This document shows, in pieces, positions 55,449 to 63,951 of a DNA stretch of 64,000 nt (positions are counted from its first letter, which is position 1; each line of letters begins with the position of its first letter). The notes beneath the pieces are model-generated. The model did not search any database. It was not told the origin of the DNA and saw only the letters and a program-made list of their open reading frames with translations. Origin of the DNA: Pseudoalteromonas luteoviolacea B = ATCC 29581 (GTDB lineage: Bacteria > Pseudomonadota > Gammaproteobacteria > Enterobacterales > Alteromonadaceae); contig CAPN01000058.1 in the NCBI GenBank assembly GCA_000333235.1, forward strand, positions 24,976 to 88,975, read 5' to 3'. Position numbers and translations under genes: made by a program.

Positions 55449-55759
55449 AATTTCCTGAATATTGATCTAAACGATCTCTGCTTTGGGTAACAGTGTAATA
55501 AAATGCCGTTTTTAAAAGCAAGTAGCAATAGTTCATTTTAGGAACATATCGAAATGTTTCATAAAGTTCTTTCAGAACTTTCTAAATATTCAGTTATTTT
55601 CGGCTGATTTGCTATAAATCCCTCATGGGCTTGCTTATAATAACTTATGACTGGAGCAGCTATTGTAGTTATCTTTTTATTGTGCCAGTTGAAACAGAAA
55701 GGAAAGGTCGCTGTAGCAAGTACCCTTCTTTGATCCGAGCGATGCGTTAAGGAGCTTCG
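55449..55759. promoter_or_regulatory. Divergent spacer between the small minus-strand operon and ccoG
   Basis: This 311-bp AT-rich spacer holds no gene I can support; a 70-codon minus frame across its right half has no protein-like character and overlaps the ccoG start. Promoters for both directions must lie here. I checked for a clear FNR box (TTGAT-N4-ATCAA) and found only a partial match near 55459-55473. The ccoG start has a good AAGGAG site. Confidence 0.4.
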
Positions 55760-57187
55760 ATGGACAAGCAAATCAAAGTTAAAAACATCACATCAGAGGT
55801 CAAGGTTCAAAAACCCGTCGATTTGCAACCAGACCGATTTAATCCGCGTAACCGGATTTATGTTAGAGCGGTTTCTGGGTTACATCAGTTACTACGCAGG
55901 CGGATTGGTTTTGTTGGTATGTTAGCTTTTATGCTATTACCGTGGATTAATTATCACGGGCAACAAGCGGTTTTATTTGATCTTATTGATCAAAAATTTA
56001 ATATTTTTGGATTAACGCTACTTCCTCAAGATCTGACCATTCTGGCTTTCATTTTTATGATTGCGGCATTTGCTCTGTTTGTCGTAACCACTTTTTATGG
56101 TCGTGTTTGGTGTGGTTATACGTGCCCACAAACGGTTTGGACATTTATTTTTATTTGGTTTGAAGAGAAGTTTGAGGGGTCGGCAAATCAGCGCAAAAAA
56201 TTAGATGAGAGGCCAATGGATGAGGATAAGTTTCTTCGTAAATCGGCGAAACACGGAAGTTGGGTATTATTTTCACTTTATACATCATTAACGTTCGTTG
56301 GCTATTTTACCCCAATTCGTGACTTGCTACCGGATTTTCTTACTTTTTCTGCAAGTTCATATGCAACGATCAGTATTCTTGTTTTTACGGCATGCACATA
56401 CGGCAATGCGGGTTGGATGCGTGAAATAATGTGTTTACATATGTGTCCTTATTCACGCTTTCAGTCTGCCATGTTCGATAAAGATACATTTACGGTAAGT
56501 TACGATGCAGCAAGGGGAGAAAATCGCGGACCTCGTGGTCGTAAGCAAGATCCGAAAGAAATAGGCTTAGGCGATTGTATAGACTGTAATTTGTGTGTAC
56601 AGGTTTGCCCAACCGGTATCGATATACGCAATGGATTGCAATATGAATGCATTAACTGCGGCGCGTGTATTGATGCCTGTGATGGAGTGATGGACAAAAT
56701 GGGTTATGAGCGAGGCCTTATCGCTTATACCACCGAGCGTAATTTGGAAGCCCATTCAGAGAAAACCAATCCATTCCGCGCAAAATTAATAGGTTACGTG
56801 ATTATTTTAGTTGTGCTTAGTTCGGCGCTTGTTGCTAACGTCGCGATGCGAAAGCCCATGGAGCTGGATATCATTCGTGATCGAAATCAACTGTACCGTC
56901 AAACGTTTGAGGGTCTTGTGGAAAATACCTACACTTTAAAAATCATAAACAAAGCGCAAATAGAACAAACGTTTGAAGTTATCGTGGTTGGCCTACAAGA
57001 TTTTGAATTGATTGGTAAAACGGAAGTTTCGGTTGAAGCTGCGGCTGCTCACGATCTGCCGATTTCCATTGTTATGGATCCATTTTTACTTAAAAAGCCA
57101 GTAACAGAGTTTGAATTTGTTGTGCAAGTTAAAGGATCACCAGACCTTTCATTGGCACAGAAAACCAATTTCTTCCGCTCGAAGTAA
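55760..57187 (+). CDS. ccoG: Cytochrome oxidase accessory protein CcoG (RdxA/FixG), Fe-S
   Basis: A 475-residue membrane protein with about five helices. GRVWCGYTCPQTVWT (about 111-125) is the membrane Cys motif. Two 4Fe-4S sites are in CIDCNLCVQVCPTGID (about 274-289) and CINCGACIDACDG (about 297-309). The C-terminal domain (about 360-475) is periplasmic and Ig-like. CcoG helps cbb3 oxidase assembly, probably by reducing copper for delivery. No ccoNOPQ genes are in the window, so the partner oxidase must be elsewhere. Monocistronic, followed by a hairpin. Confidence 0.95.
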   Translation: MDKQIKVKNITSEVKVQKPVDLQPDRFNPRNRIYVRAVSGLHQLLRRRIGFVGMLAFMLLPWINYHGQQAVLFDLIDQKFNIFGLTLLPQDLTILAFIFMIAAFALFVVTTFYGRVWCGYTCPQTVWTFIFIWFEEKFEGSANQRKKLDERPMDEDKFLRKSAKHGSWVLFSLYTSLTFVGYFTPIRDLLPDFLTFSASSYATISILVFTACTYGNAGWMREIMCLHMCPYSRFQSAMFDKDTFTVSYDAARGENRGPRGRKQDPKEIGLGDCIDCNLCVQVCPTGIDIRNGLQYECINCGACIDACDGVMDKMGYERGLIAYTTERNLEAHSEKTNPFRAKLIGYVIILVVLSSALVANVAMRKPMELDIIRDRNQLYRQTFEGLVENTYTLKIINKAQIEQTFEVIVVGLQDFELIGKTEVSVEAAAAHDLPISIVMDPFLLKKPVTEFEFVVQVKGSPDLSLAQKTNFFRSK

Positions 57188-57196
57188 TCATTCAGA

Positions 57197-57219
57197 AAAG
57201 GGAAGTGATGCTTCCCTTT
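57197..57219. terminator. Probable terminator hairpin after ccoG
   Basis: AAAGGGAAG (57197-57205) and CTTCCCTTT (57211-57219) form a perfect 9-bp stem with a 5-base loop, 10 bp after the ccoG stop. The T-run that follows is short and interrupted (TTTCTTC), so efficiency is uncertain. Confidence 0.65.
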
Positions 57220-57330
57220 CTTCGCTATACAAATTATTGGGTGTTTTCATCGCCTGTGGTAATTTGAACGTCCCAAAATACTTATCAAAAAATGCTTTTA
57301 GGGTATGATGTCACCAATCATAATTTAGAT

Positions 57331-58314
57331 ATGAACACGATGAGTCAATTTGATTTTTCGAATTTAAGTCCAGAACTAATACTCGATGCAATTGAATCGC
57401 TAGGTGTCTATCCTGAGACCGGATTGCTCGCGTTAAACAGCTATGAAAACAGGGTGTTTCAATTCAAAGCGGACGATGGAAAGCGATATGTTACTAAGTT
57501 CTATCGGCCAGAGCGTTGGTCTGTCGCACAAATCAAAGAAGAACATAAGTTTGCGTTTGAACTCGCGAGTGAGGAAATTCCAGTTATTGCACCGCTTCGC
57601 TACGACAATGAAAGTCTCTTTGAGTTTAAGAATTATCATTTTTGTTTGTATGAAAGCGCAGGCGGGCGATCGTTTGAAGGTGATGACTTAGAAAACTTAG
57701 AGGTATTAGGCCAGTTGCTTGGGCGAGTGCATCAAGTAGGTGAAAAATACTCTTTTTCACATCGATTCACCCTAGGACCGCAGACGCATTTAATTGCAGC
57801 GAGAGATATTTTGGCAAACAGCAATGTGGTTAAAGTTGCTTTTAAAGCACGATTGCTTGTATTGATCGATGAGCTCACTAGGTTAGTCATCGCAAGGTAT
57901 AAACCAACTAACTTGATCCGATTGCATGGTGATTGCCACACAGGCAATATTTTGTCGATGTCAGAGGGACTGTGTTTAGTTGACTTAGACGATGCGTGCA
58001 ATGGGCCAGCCATTCAAGATCTATGGATGATGTTGAATGGTGACCGTCAGTCACAAACCATTCAGCTCGATACGTTATTGTGTGGATATGAAATGTTTCG
58101 TGATTTTCCACGGTCTGAATTGAAGCTGATAGAATCCCTACGGACCATGCGTATGATTAATTACATGGCTTGGTTGGCAAAACGTTTCCATGATCCGGCT
58201 TTCACAGGGAACTTTTCTTGGTTTATCACAGACCAATATTGGGAGCAGCAGCTCAAAGCTTTGGAAGAACAATTAGTTGCGTTAGATTCACCTGCGCTGA
58301 GTTTAATGCCTTAA
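57331..58314 (+). CDS. srkA: Stress response kinase SrkA (YihE)
   Basis: About 327 residues from the ATG at 57331, close to the 328 of E. coli SrkA; an in-frame ATG at 57292 would add 13 residues. The N-terminal lobe has LNSYENRVFQF and YVTKFYRPERW (the nucleotide Lys). The kinase loop is RLHGDCHTGNIL (about 203-214), with the Mg Asp in LVDLDDACNGP (about 222-232). SrkA is a protein kinase that counters stress-induced death and Cpx-linked stress in E. coli. It sits 15 bp upstream of dsbA, the same order as in E. coli. Confidence 0.94.
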   Translation: MNTMSQFDFSNLSPELILDAIESLGVYPETGLLALNSYENRVFQFKADDGKRYVTKFYRPERWSVAQIKEEHKFAFELASEEIPVIAPLRYDNESLFEFKNYHFCLYESAGGRSFEGDDLENLEVLGQLLGRVHQVGEKYSFSHRFTLGPQTHLIAARDILANSNVVKVAFKARLLVLIDELTRLVIARYKPTNLIRLHGDCHTGNILSMSEGLCLVDLDDACNGPAIQDLWMMLNGDRQSQTIQLDTLLCGYEMFRDFPRSELKLIESLRTMRMINYMAWLAKRFHDPAFTGNFSWFITDQYWEQQLKALEEQLVALDSPALSLMP

Positions 58315-58329
58315 TGATGAGAGAGTAAC

Positions 58330-58953
58330 ATGATTAAAAAATTAAAATATGGAATTGCATTATTGCTGCTGCCTTTAATTGCTTTGGCTGCAGAGTTTGA
58401 AGAAGGCAAGCATTATTCAACACTTTCGTTGGAAAAAAGTGCCGAGGCTAAAGTGACCGAGTTTTTCTCATTTTATTGTCCGCATTGCTATCGATTTGAA
58501 CCCGTTGCACAAGCACTAGAGAAGTCATTGCCTGAAGGGGTTGCATTTGAAAAGAGCCACGTAAACTTTTTAGGCGGCCTATCGCCTCAAACTCAAAGCA
58601 ACTTAAGCTATGCATATATCATTGCTGAGCACCATGGCAAAGAAAAAGCAGTTGCAGCGAATATATTCAAAGCTATTCACCAACAAAACCAACGTTTTAC
58701 TGACATTAAAGATTTAAAAGCGCTCATGGCTGTAAATGGTATAGATGAGGCACAATTTGATGCGGCGATGGTGAGCATGCCAGTGATTGCAGCAGAAAAA
58801 CAAATGATTGATGCTCAAGAGAAATTTTCAAATATCGGTGCACTCTCCGGTGTTCCAACCTTCATAGTAAACGATAAATATAAGCTGAATACTTCAGCTA
58901 TCCGAAGTCAAGAAGAGTTTAATGAGCTAGTGAGCTATTTATTAAAAAAATAA
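58330..58953 (+). CDS. dsbA: Thiol:disulfide oxidoreductase DsbA (canonical CPHC site)
   Basis: A 207-residue periplasmic protein with a signal peptide (cleavage after LALA). The redox site Cys50-Pro-His-Cys53 in FSFYCPHCYRFEP is the standard DsbA motif, and the cis-proline loop is GVPTFIVN (about 176-183). It introduces disulfide bonds into exported proteins, which would include type II secretion substrates. Co-transcribed with srkA in E. coli. A paralogue follows 12 bp later. Confidence 0.95.
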   Translation: MIKKLKYGIALLLLPLIALAAEFEEGKHYSTLSLEKSAEAKVTEFFSFYCPHCYRFEPVAQALEKSLPEGVAFEKSHVNFLGGLSPQTQSNLSYAYIIAEHHGKEKAVAANIFKAIHQQNQRFTDIKDLKALMAVNGIDEAQFDAAMVSMPVIAAEKQMIDAQEKFSNIGALSGVPTFIVNDKYKLNTSAIRSQEEFNELVSYLLKK

Positions 58954-58965
58954 GGATTTAAATAG

Positions 58966-59598
58966 ATGTTGAAGTTGTTAAAAGTTGCCCTTTTTGGATT
59001 GATGCTTCCAGTCGCTACGAATGCTGCACAGTATGAAGAAGGAAATCATTACGAAGTGGTTACCGATCGTGCATCCAAAAAACCAGAAGTGGTGGAGTTC
59101 TTTTCGTTTTATTGTCCAGCATGTAATGCCTACGAAAAAATCATCGCAGACGTTAAGCCTCATTTGGATAACGACGTTGAGTTTAAGAAAAGCCATGTTG
59201 ATTTTGTTGGCGTGCGCGACCCTGAGATTCAAACACTCCTAGCGCAAGCACTTGCAGCAGCGGATGTACTGCCAGAAAAGGATGCAATCATTGCAGCGTT
59301 ATTTAACCATTTTCATGGTAAACGAGCGAAAATTAATGAATTAGCGGATGTGAAAGACATTTTCGTCTCAACGGGAGTGGATGCAGACAAATTCGATAAA
59401 ATCTTCAATAGTTTTGCGGTTCGCACTAAAGCATCGAAAATGGCACGTGATCAACAGTATTACTCAGAGAAGCGTGCTTTGACGGGCGTTCCAACTTTTA
59501 TCGTAAATGGGAAATATAAACTCCGTTTGCGTGAATCAAAAACAACTGAGCCAGAACAAATTGCAGCGTTGATAAATTATTTATCTAAAAAGAATTAA
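58966..59598 (+). CDS. DsbA paralogue with CPAC active site
   Basis: A 210-residue second DsbA directly after the first. Signal peptide (cleavage after TNA), active site Cys50-Pro-Ala-Cys53 (FSFYCPACNAYEK) and cis-proline loop GVPTFIVNGKYKL. The His of the canonical CPHC pair is replaced by Ala. In this family that residue sets the redox potential, so this protein is probably less oxidising or has different partners (inference). The two proteins are similar in length and pattern but clearly diverged, so the duplication is old. A terminator follows. Confidence 0.92.
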   Translation: MLKLLKVALFGLMLPVATNAAQYEEGNHYEVVTDRASKKPEVVEFFSFYCPACNAYEKIIADVKPHLDNDVEFKKSHVDFVGVRDPEIQTLLAQALAAADVLPEKDAIIAALFNHFHGKRAKINELADVKDIFVSTGVDADKFDKIFNSFAVRTKASKMARDQQYYSEKRALTGVPTFIVNGKYKLRLRESKTTEPEQIAALINYLSKKN

Positions 59599-59607
59599 TT
59601 TAGTGAC

Positions 59608-59633
59608 AAAACCCCGAGCGTTCGGGGTTTTTT
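59608..59633. terminator. Intrinsic terminator after the dsbA pair
   Basis: A perfect 10-bp stem, AAAACCCCGA (59608-59617) and TCGGGGTTTT (59622-59631), with loop GCGT, followed by more T. It is 10 bp after the second dsbA stop. The A-run on the left arm gives a T-run on the minus strand too, so it can also stop trmA transcription (trmA stop at 59650). Confidence 0.93.
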
Positions 59634-59649
59634 ATTGAGTTAACGGAGC

Positions 59650-60747
59650 TTATTTACGCTGCAAAAAAACTCCCGATTCTACGTGATGCGTATAGGGAAA
59701 TTGGTCAAAAATCGCAATACGACTGATTTTATGCGTAACGGATAACATATCGAGATCTCGTTCCAACGTATCAGGATTACACGAGATATAAATAATATTG
59801 TCGTAATTACTCGTTAGCTTACACGTCAGTTCATCCATACCGGCGCGTGGTGGATCGACTAAGATGGTTTGACATTGATAAGCGGTTAAATCTATTCCAT
59901 TCAAACGAGAAAATTGTTTTTCACCTTTTATCGCTTGAGTAAACTCCTCGCTCGACATGCGAATTATATCTAAATTAGAGACTTTATTGGCTGCAATATT
60001 TGCTTGTGCTGAATGCACAGATGACTTGGAAATTTCAGTCGCAAGCACTTTATTAAAATGGCCAGCGAGCGCAATCGAAAAGTTACCATTGCCGCAATAG
60101 AGTTCGAGAAGATCGTTTTTTAAAGCAGCGCTTACAGATTGAGCCCAGGCTAGCATTTTTTCATTTACCTTAGCATTTGGCTGGGTAAAGCTATTTTCTA
60201 CTTGTTGGTAATGATACTGGTTGCCATTTACGGTGAGCGTTTCATTTACATAATCATGACCAAATACCACTTTTTGCTTGCGAGCACGGCCAATAAAATC
60301 GATTTTGTAGTGCTGCTGCAGATCCGCACGTAATTCTCGCATAGCGTGTTCCCATGCATCATCGAGGGGTTTGTGATAAAGCAAGCTTACTAATATTTCG
60401 CCGCTTAAGGTGGATAGGTAGTCAATTTGGAACAGCTTTCGACGTAAAATATCGTTTAATTTTAGTTTTTCAACAATGACCAGCATCATCTCATTGATCA
60501 GCGGAGCTGCAGCATCAAATTGATCAACACGGATTTTCTCTTTCGTCTGTTGATCAAACATAATATGGTAGAGTTCTTCGCCCTCGTGCCACACACGAAA
60601 TTCTGCCCGTTGTCGATAATGGCTAGTTGGCGAATCATAGATCTCAAGCTCTGGCGCTCCAAAACGCGCAAATTGAGCGCTGATCCTAGTGGCTTTTTCT
60701 GCTAGCTGCGCACCGTAATGCGACGGGTCGATATGTATAGCTGCCAT
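59650..60747 (-). CDS. trmA: tRNA (uracil-5-)-methyltransferase TrmA
   Basis: A 365-residue SAM-dependent enzyme (E. coli 366) that makes 5-methyluridine-54 in tRNA. The SAM motif is [13 protein letters not shown] (about 212-224). [12 protein letters not shown] (about 294-305) and [15 protein letters not shown] (about 315-329) hold the catalytic Cys. The Glu base is in [12 protein letters not shown]. No TRAM domain precedes it, which matches TrmA rather than RlmD. Single gene, with a bidirectional terminator shared with dsbA. Confidence 0.96.
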   Translation of the reverse strand: MAAIHIDPSHYGAQLAEKATRISAQFARFGAPELEIYDSPTSHYRQRAEFRVWHEGEELYHIMFDQQTKEKIRVDQFDAAAPLINEMMLVIVEKLKLNDILRRKLFQIDYLSTLSGEILVSLLYHKPLDDAWEHAMRELRADLQQHYKIDFIGRARKQKVVFGHDYVNETLTVNGNQYHYQQVENSFTQPNAKVNEKMLAWAQSVSAALKNDLLELYCGNGNFSIALAGHFNKVLATEISKSSVHSAQANIAANKVSNLDIIRMSSEEFTQAIKGEKQFSRLNGIDLTAYQCQTILVDPPRAGMDELTCKLTSNYDNIIYISCNPDTLERDLDMLSVTHKISRIAIFDQFPYTHHVESGVFLQRK

Positions 60748-61022
60748 ATGCTACTTTCCTCTATTATTCGTAAACCATCTCGAGTCGCGCTATTTTAGGG
60801 AGCTAGGCGAGTTTGTCTAGGGCTATTTCTATATGGGCAATTCAGGGAAATCTCTCTATGGTAAAGACATTTGAATTGGCAATACGGTAATTACATCGCG
60901 GTGATGACTAATAAAAAGAATTACAAGACAATAGCATAGAAAATAGTAGTGTTTTTTTTGCACAATTCCATCAAGCTTTTAATAATTAGGTCGATAGGTA
61001 GATAGGGTATTAACGGAGTAGA

Positions 61023-62132
61023 ATGATGAAAATAGGTCAACAGCAAGGGGTGATGCCCCCAGGGTTGGATAAATTCCCGCTTACGCATCGGCCTGGTCAA
61101 AAACTTGGGCTTATTAACCGAGATAATTACTTGGGGGATAAATTTAAAACATCAGCCAAAGTACTTGAAGACAAATTAAATGAGGCGTTAGGGATCACTC
61201 CAAAAAAAGAAAAAGCTGAGAAAAAACCGCTTTTTGACTTTGAGAGTGTGGTTAAAAACGTGCTTGAGTTTGTTAAAGGTGCGGTCAACATGGCAAAAGC
61301 CAATGGCAAATCAGACGACGAGCTGCGAGATATGCTGGGTAAAGCTCGCGAAGGCGTCAATATCGGCGTAGACGATGCGACGAAAGTGCTCGAAGATTCT
61401 GGCTTGCTTGATGATGATATCAAAACAGGGATATCGAAGTCATATGAAGGCATAAATAAGGGCTTAGATGATTTTGAAAAGTCGCTCTTCGAGCCATCGC
61501 AACAAGGTATGCTTATAGGTGCAGCACAGTACGCAAGTTTGCAAAATCAAGCTGAGTTTTCATTCACAACGGCAGAAGGGGATGAAATCACGATAGCGTT
61601 TAGTGATGCGTATTCAGCTAAAAGTGCTTTTGCAAGTGCAAAATCGGATTCAGGGAATGCCGTGGCGTTTGGTTCGGAGTCGAGTCATCAAGTTGAATTT
61701 TCTATTAGCGTAAATGGCGAAGTCAATGACGCTGAGAAAGAAGCGATCAATGGCATGATGAAAGACATTCGCGATATAAGCAATGCGTTCTTCCGAGGTG
61801 ATTTTGATAAGGCATTCGAACAGGCTAAGAAATTAAAGCTTGGGAATGAACAAATTGCCCAGTTTTCAATGGATATGAAGCAAACAAAACAAGTTGCTGC
61901 GATTAGCCAATATCAGCAAAGTAGCCCTGCCGTGCAAACGGCAAAAGCTTTTGCGCCATTAAACGAAGGTTTAAAAGAGATCCACGGTCAAGGTAAAGCG
62001 TTGGGTGTTGAAAAACGCCTGCCAGATATCATGCAATGGATGAATCAAGGTCAAGCACGATTAAAAGAGTTTTTAGATTACGCCCAAGCTTATTTCGAAA
62101 CGTTGGAAGCCAAAGCAAAGCCGAGTGAGTAA
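61023..62132 (+). CDS. DUF5610-type protein, function unknown
   Basis: A 369-residue soluble protein; ATGs at 61023 and 61026 are both possible (GGAG site fits the second). No signal peptide. The region LGLINRDNYLGDKFKTSAKV through FVKGAVNMAKANGKSDDELR (about 30-105) and RDMLGKAREGVNIGVDDATKVL resemble the DUF5610 family found in marine gammaproteobacteria. A beta-rich middle (about 180-240, FSFTTAEGDEITIAFSDAY) and a helical end follow. A pattern of repeated Lys/Glu helices suggests a filament or surface-associated role, but this is speculation. Single gene with a strong terminator. Confidence 0.72.
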   Translation: MMKIGQQQGVMPPGLDKFPLTHRPGQKLGLINRDNYLGDKFKTSAKVLEDKLNEALGITPKKEKAEKKPLFDFESVVKNVLEFVKGAVNMAKANGKSDDELRDMLGKAREGVNIGVDDATKVLEDSGLLDDDIKTGISKSYEGINKGLDDFEKSLFEPSQQGMLIGAAQYASLQNQAEFSFTTAEGDEITIAFSDAYSAKSAFASAKSDSGNAVAFGSESSHQVEFSISVNGEVNDAEKEAINGMMKDIRDISNAFFRGDFDKAFEQAKKLKLGNEQIAQFSMDMKQTKQVAAISQYQQSSPAVQTAKAFAPLNEGLKEIHGQGKALGVEKRLPDIMQWMNQGQARLKEFLDYAQAYFETLEAKAKPSE

Positions 62133-62179
62133 TCTAGCTCAGGTTTAAAAAATTTACCTTCCCTGCACATAGACTTGTT

Positions 62180-62219
62180 AACCGCGGATCCTGTTTGGAT
62201 TGGCGGTTTCTTTTTTTTT
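62180..62219 (+). terminator. Intrinsic terminator after the DUF5610 gene
   Basis: Arms 62180-62191 (AACCGCGGATCC) and 62197-62208 (GGATTGGCGGTT) form a 12-position stem with one G-G mismatch and one G-U pair, loop TGTTT. It is followed by TC and nine T. This is 48 bp after the stop codon. Confidence 0.92.
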
Positions 62220-62277
62220 CTATGCGTGTCACACTTCGCCGGATTTTTGCTAAAAAATAGATTGTTTGAGGGAAGTT

Positions 62278-63057
62278 TTGCATCCACATATTCTCGTTTT
62301 TGATTCTGGTATAGGCGGGACATCGGTCTTGGCCCATCTAGAGCATGCCGTTCCAAATGCGACGTTTAGATATGTTATGGATAACGCCTTGTTACCTTAT
62401 GGCTTGCAAAGCCAAGAAACTATTATTAAACGTTTGTCTGGCTTAGTAAAACCTAATCAACCTTGGTCTGAGTCAATAGATTTGATTGTGATTGCATGCA
62501 ATACCGCTTCGACTCAAGCATTAGATGCACTCAGAAAGATGACAACTATACCCATCGTTGGGGTCGTCCCTGCGATAAAACCTGCGGCATTACAGTCTAA
62601 GACTCGACATATTGCGCTCTTGGCAACCCCAGCGACTACCTCTAATCAATATACACACAATCTTATTCGAGAGTTTGCATCGGATTGCCAAGTCGATTTG
62701 CATCATTCCACGGATCTTGTGCGTCTTGCTGAAGCGTGTTTTTGGCAAAATACGACTAATGAAACCGAAATAATTCGTGAAATCCAACGCCTTTCTATAT
62801 CACCGTACGTAGATCAGTTGGTATTAGGGTGTACTCATTTCCCTATTATTGCGCGACAGATCAAGTCCGCTCTTGGAGCACAGGTAAGTTTACTTGATTC
62901 GGGCGCTGCAATTGCGAGAAGAGTGATGCATTTGCTCGGGAGCAGTGGAAAACAAATTTGTGTAAATAAAAAAGGCTTAGTCTACTATTATGCGACTAAG
63001 CCCATTGTGCATTCAAATAACTCAATTACTGATGTGTTGAATATTGATTTAAGTTAA
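62278..63057 (+). CDS. murI: Glutamate racemase MurI
   Basis: About 259 residues. It makes D-glutamate for peptidoglycan. The first motif is ILVFDSGIGGTSV (Asp about 9). The two catalytic cysteines are in VIACNTASTQAL and VLGCTHFPII. No ATG is available before the motif. The TTG at 62278 has a GAGG site 6 bp upstream and is chosen over the TTG at 62266, which itself overlaps that site. As in E. coli, murI lies just before an rRNA operon. Its last 30 codons contain a hairpin that acts as a terminator for the opposite-strand gene. Confidence 0.93.
   Translation: MHPHILVFDSGIGGTSVLAHLEHAVPNATFRYVMDNALLPYGLQSQETIIKRLSGLVKPNQPWSESIDLIVIACNTASTQALDALRKMTTIPIVGVVPAIKPAALQSKTRHIALLATPATTSNQYTHNLIREFASDCQVDLHHSTDLVRLAEACFWQNTTNETEIIREIQRLSISPYVDQLVLGCTHFPIIARQIKSALGAQVSLLDSGAAIARRVMHLLGSSGKQICVNKKGLVYYYATKPIVHSNNSITDVLNIDLS
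62968..63002 (-). terminator. Minus-strand intrinsic terminator inside the 3' end of murI
   Basis: On the minus strand GGCTTAGTC (63002-62994) pairs perfectly with GACTAAGCC (62982-62974) around 11 bases, followed by TTTTTTATTT (62973-62964). It lies 72 bp past the stop of the RRM gene, within murI coding sequence. It fits the intrinsic terminator of that gene. Confidence 0.85.
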
Positions 63058-63073
63058 AACGTATCTAACCTTG

Positions 63074-63538
63074 CTATTCTGATTCATCAGGTTTTTGTTT
63101 CGCTTCGCGTACTTTTAAAGTGCGTTGTTGAAATTCTTTGTCATTGAGAGCCGAAATTGCTTTTTCGGCATCCGCTTCTGCCATTTCAACAAAACCAAAA
63201 CCGCGACGTTTGCCCGTATTTTTATCTTTCAATAAACGAACATTGACAACAGTGCCTTGTTCTTCAAACAAAGAACGAACTACCGTTTCGTTAGCTCTGT
63301 ATGGAAGGTTTCCTACGTAAATTGTTTTTGTTTTTATCGCGTCGGTGCTCGTAATGGGTTCTTGTTCACTTACACGAGTTGATAGTAAGGCAGTAAGTAC
63401 ACCACCCAATAATGTGCTGATTGCAACAACTAAAGCAAATTGACCTTGCAGAGTTGCGGCCATCGTATGTGCGATGAAAAAAGCGATTAAACCAAGTAAC
63501 GCACTAATAAATAATGATCTTTGATCTGGGAATTTCAT
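63074..63538 (-). CDS. RNA-binding protein with RRM domain and two membrane helices
   Basis: A 154-residue protein from the ATG at 63538 (a TTG 21 bp upstream is in frame but less likely). The N-terminus has two hydrophobic segments (about 10-29 and 34-53, LFISALLGLIAFFIAHTMAA and LVVAISTLLGGVLTALL). After a polar linker comes an RRM domain (about 71-150) with RNP2 IYVGNLPY and RNP1 KRRGFGFVEM. Short RRM proteins are common in Alteromonadales and Shewanella; a membrane anchor is less usual. It would tether RNA at the inner membrane (inference). It converges on murI. Confidence 0.88.
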   Translation of the reverse strand: MKFPDQRSLFISALLGLIAFFIAHTMAATLQGQFALVVAISTLLGGVLTALLSTRVSEQEPITSTDAIKTKTIYVGNLPYRANETVVRSLFEEQGTVVNVRLLKDKNTGKRRGFGFVEMAEADAEKAISALNDKEFQQRTLKVREAKQKPDESE

Positions 63539-63743
63539 ATTGTTGTACCGAGTAAACAATGGATAAACATTAATTTAACAAACGAATTTGCTATCTTAAC
63601 GACTTAAATAATCTTCGCAATAATAAAAAGCATAGATTACGAGATAAACGTAATAAATTTTAGTCTAGTTGCTGTTATTTTCAGCAATTCACTCAGGCTA
63701 TGGACGAATTTTCAGCGAACAAACAAAAAGATCAAAAAAACAG
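63539..63743. other. AT-rich spacer upstream of the rRNA promoters
   Basis: No gene seen. The left end holds the promoter region of the RRM gene (minus strand). The right end, with A-rich tracts near 63717-63740, is positioned like the UP element of an rRNA P1 promoter. Confidence 0.5.
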
Positions 63744-63771
63744 TTGATCCAATTTTAGATCGCCCTATAAT
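63744..63771 (+). promoter_or_regulatory. rRNA operon promoter P1
   Basis: TTGATC (63744-63749), 16-bp spacer, TATAAT (63766-63771), then a GC-rich discriminator. The sequence after the -10 (TGCGACCCCACTGACACGGC) closely matches E. coli rrn P1. A-tracts lie just upstream. This is the growth-rate and stringent-controlled promoter. Confidence 0.92.
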
Positions 63772-63877
63772 GCGACCCCACTGACACGGCAGACGACGCA
63801 ACAAAGCGAAATACAACGAGTCAGTTGAGTCGAGTAAAACTTAACGCTGAGCTTCAAACGAAAATCAAAATTAAGTG

Positions 63878-63905
63878 TTGACAAAAAAATTGGATGACGT
63901 AAGAT
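63878..63905 (+). promoter_or_regulatory. rRNA operon promoter P2
   Basis: TTGACA (63878-63883), 16-bp spacer, TAAGAT (63900-63905). It is about 134 bp after P1, similar to the P1-P2 spacing in E. coli. It is followed by two short leader hairpins (CCGCGA/TCGCGG near 63917-63934 and CGAACTTT/AAAGTTCG at 63935-63951). Confidence 0.88.
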
Positions 63906-63951
63906 TCGCATCCCTACCGCGACACGGTTCGCGGCGAACTTTGAAAGTTCG

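Noticed and set aside
55459..55473. FNR box upstream of ccoG
   Set aside because: Only the first half-site (TTGAT) matches; the second half is ACGAT in place of ATCAA.
55559..55771. Minus-strand 70-codon frame upstream of ccoG
   Set aside because: No ribosome site, overlaps the ccoG start and promoter region, composition not protein-like.
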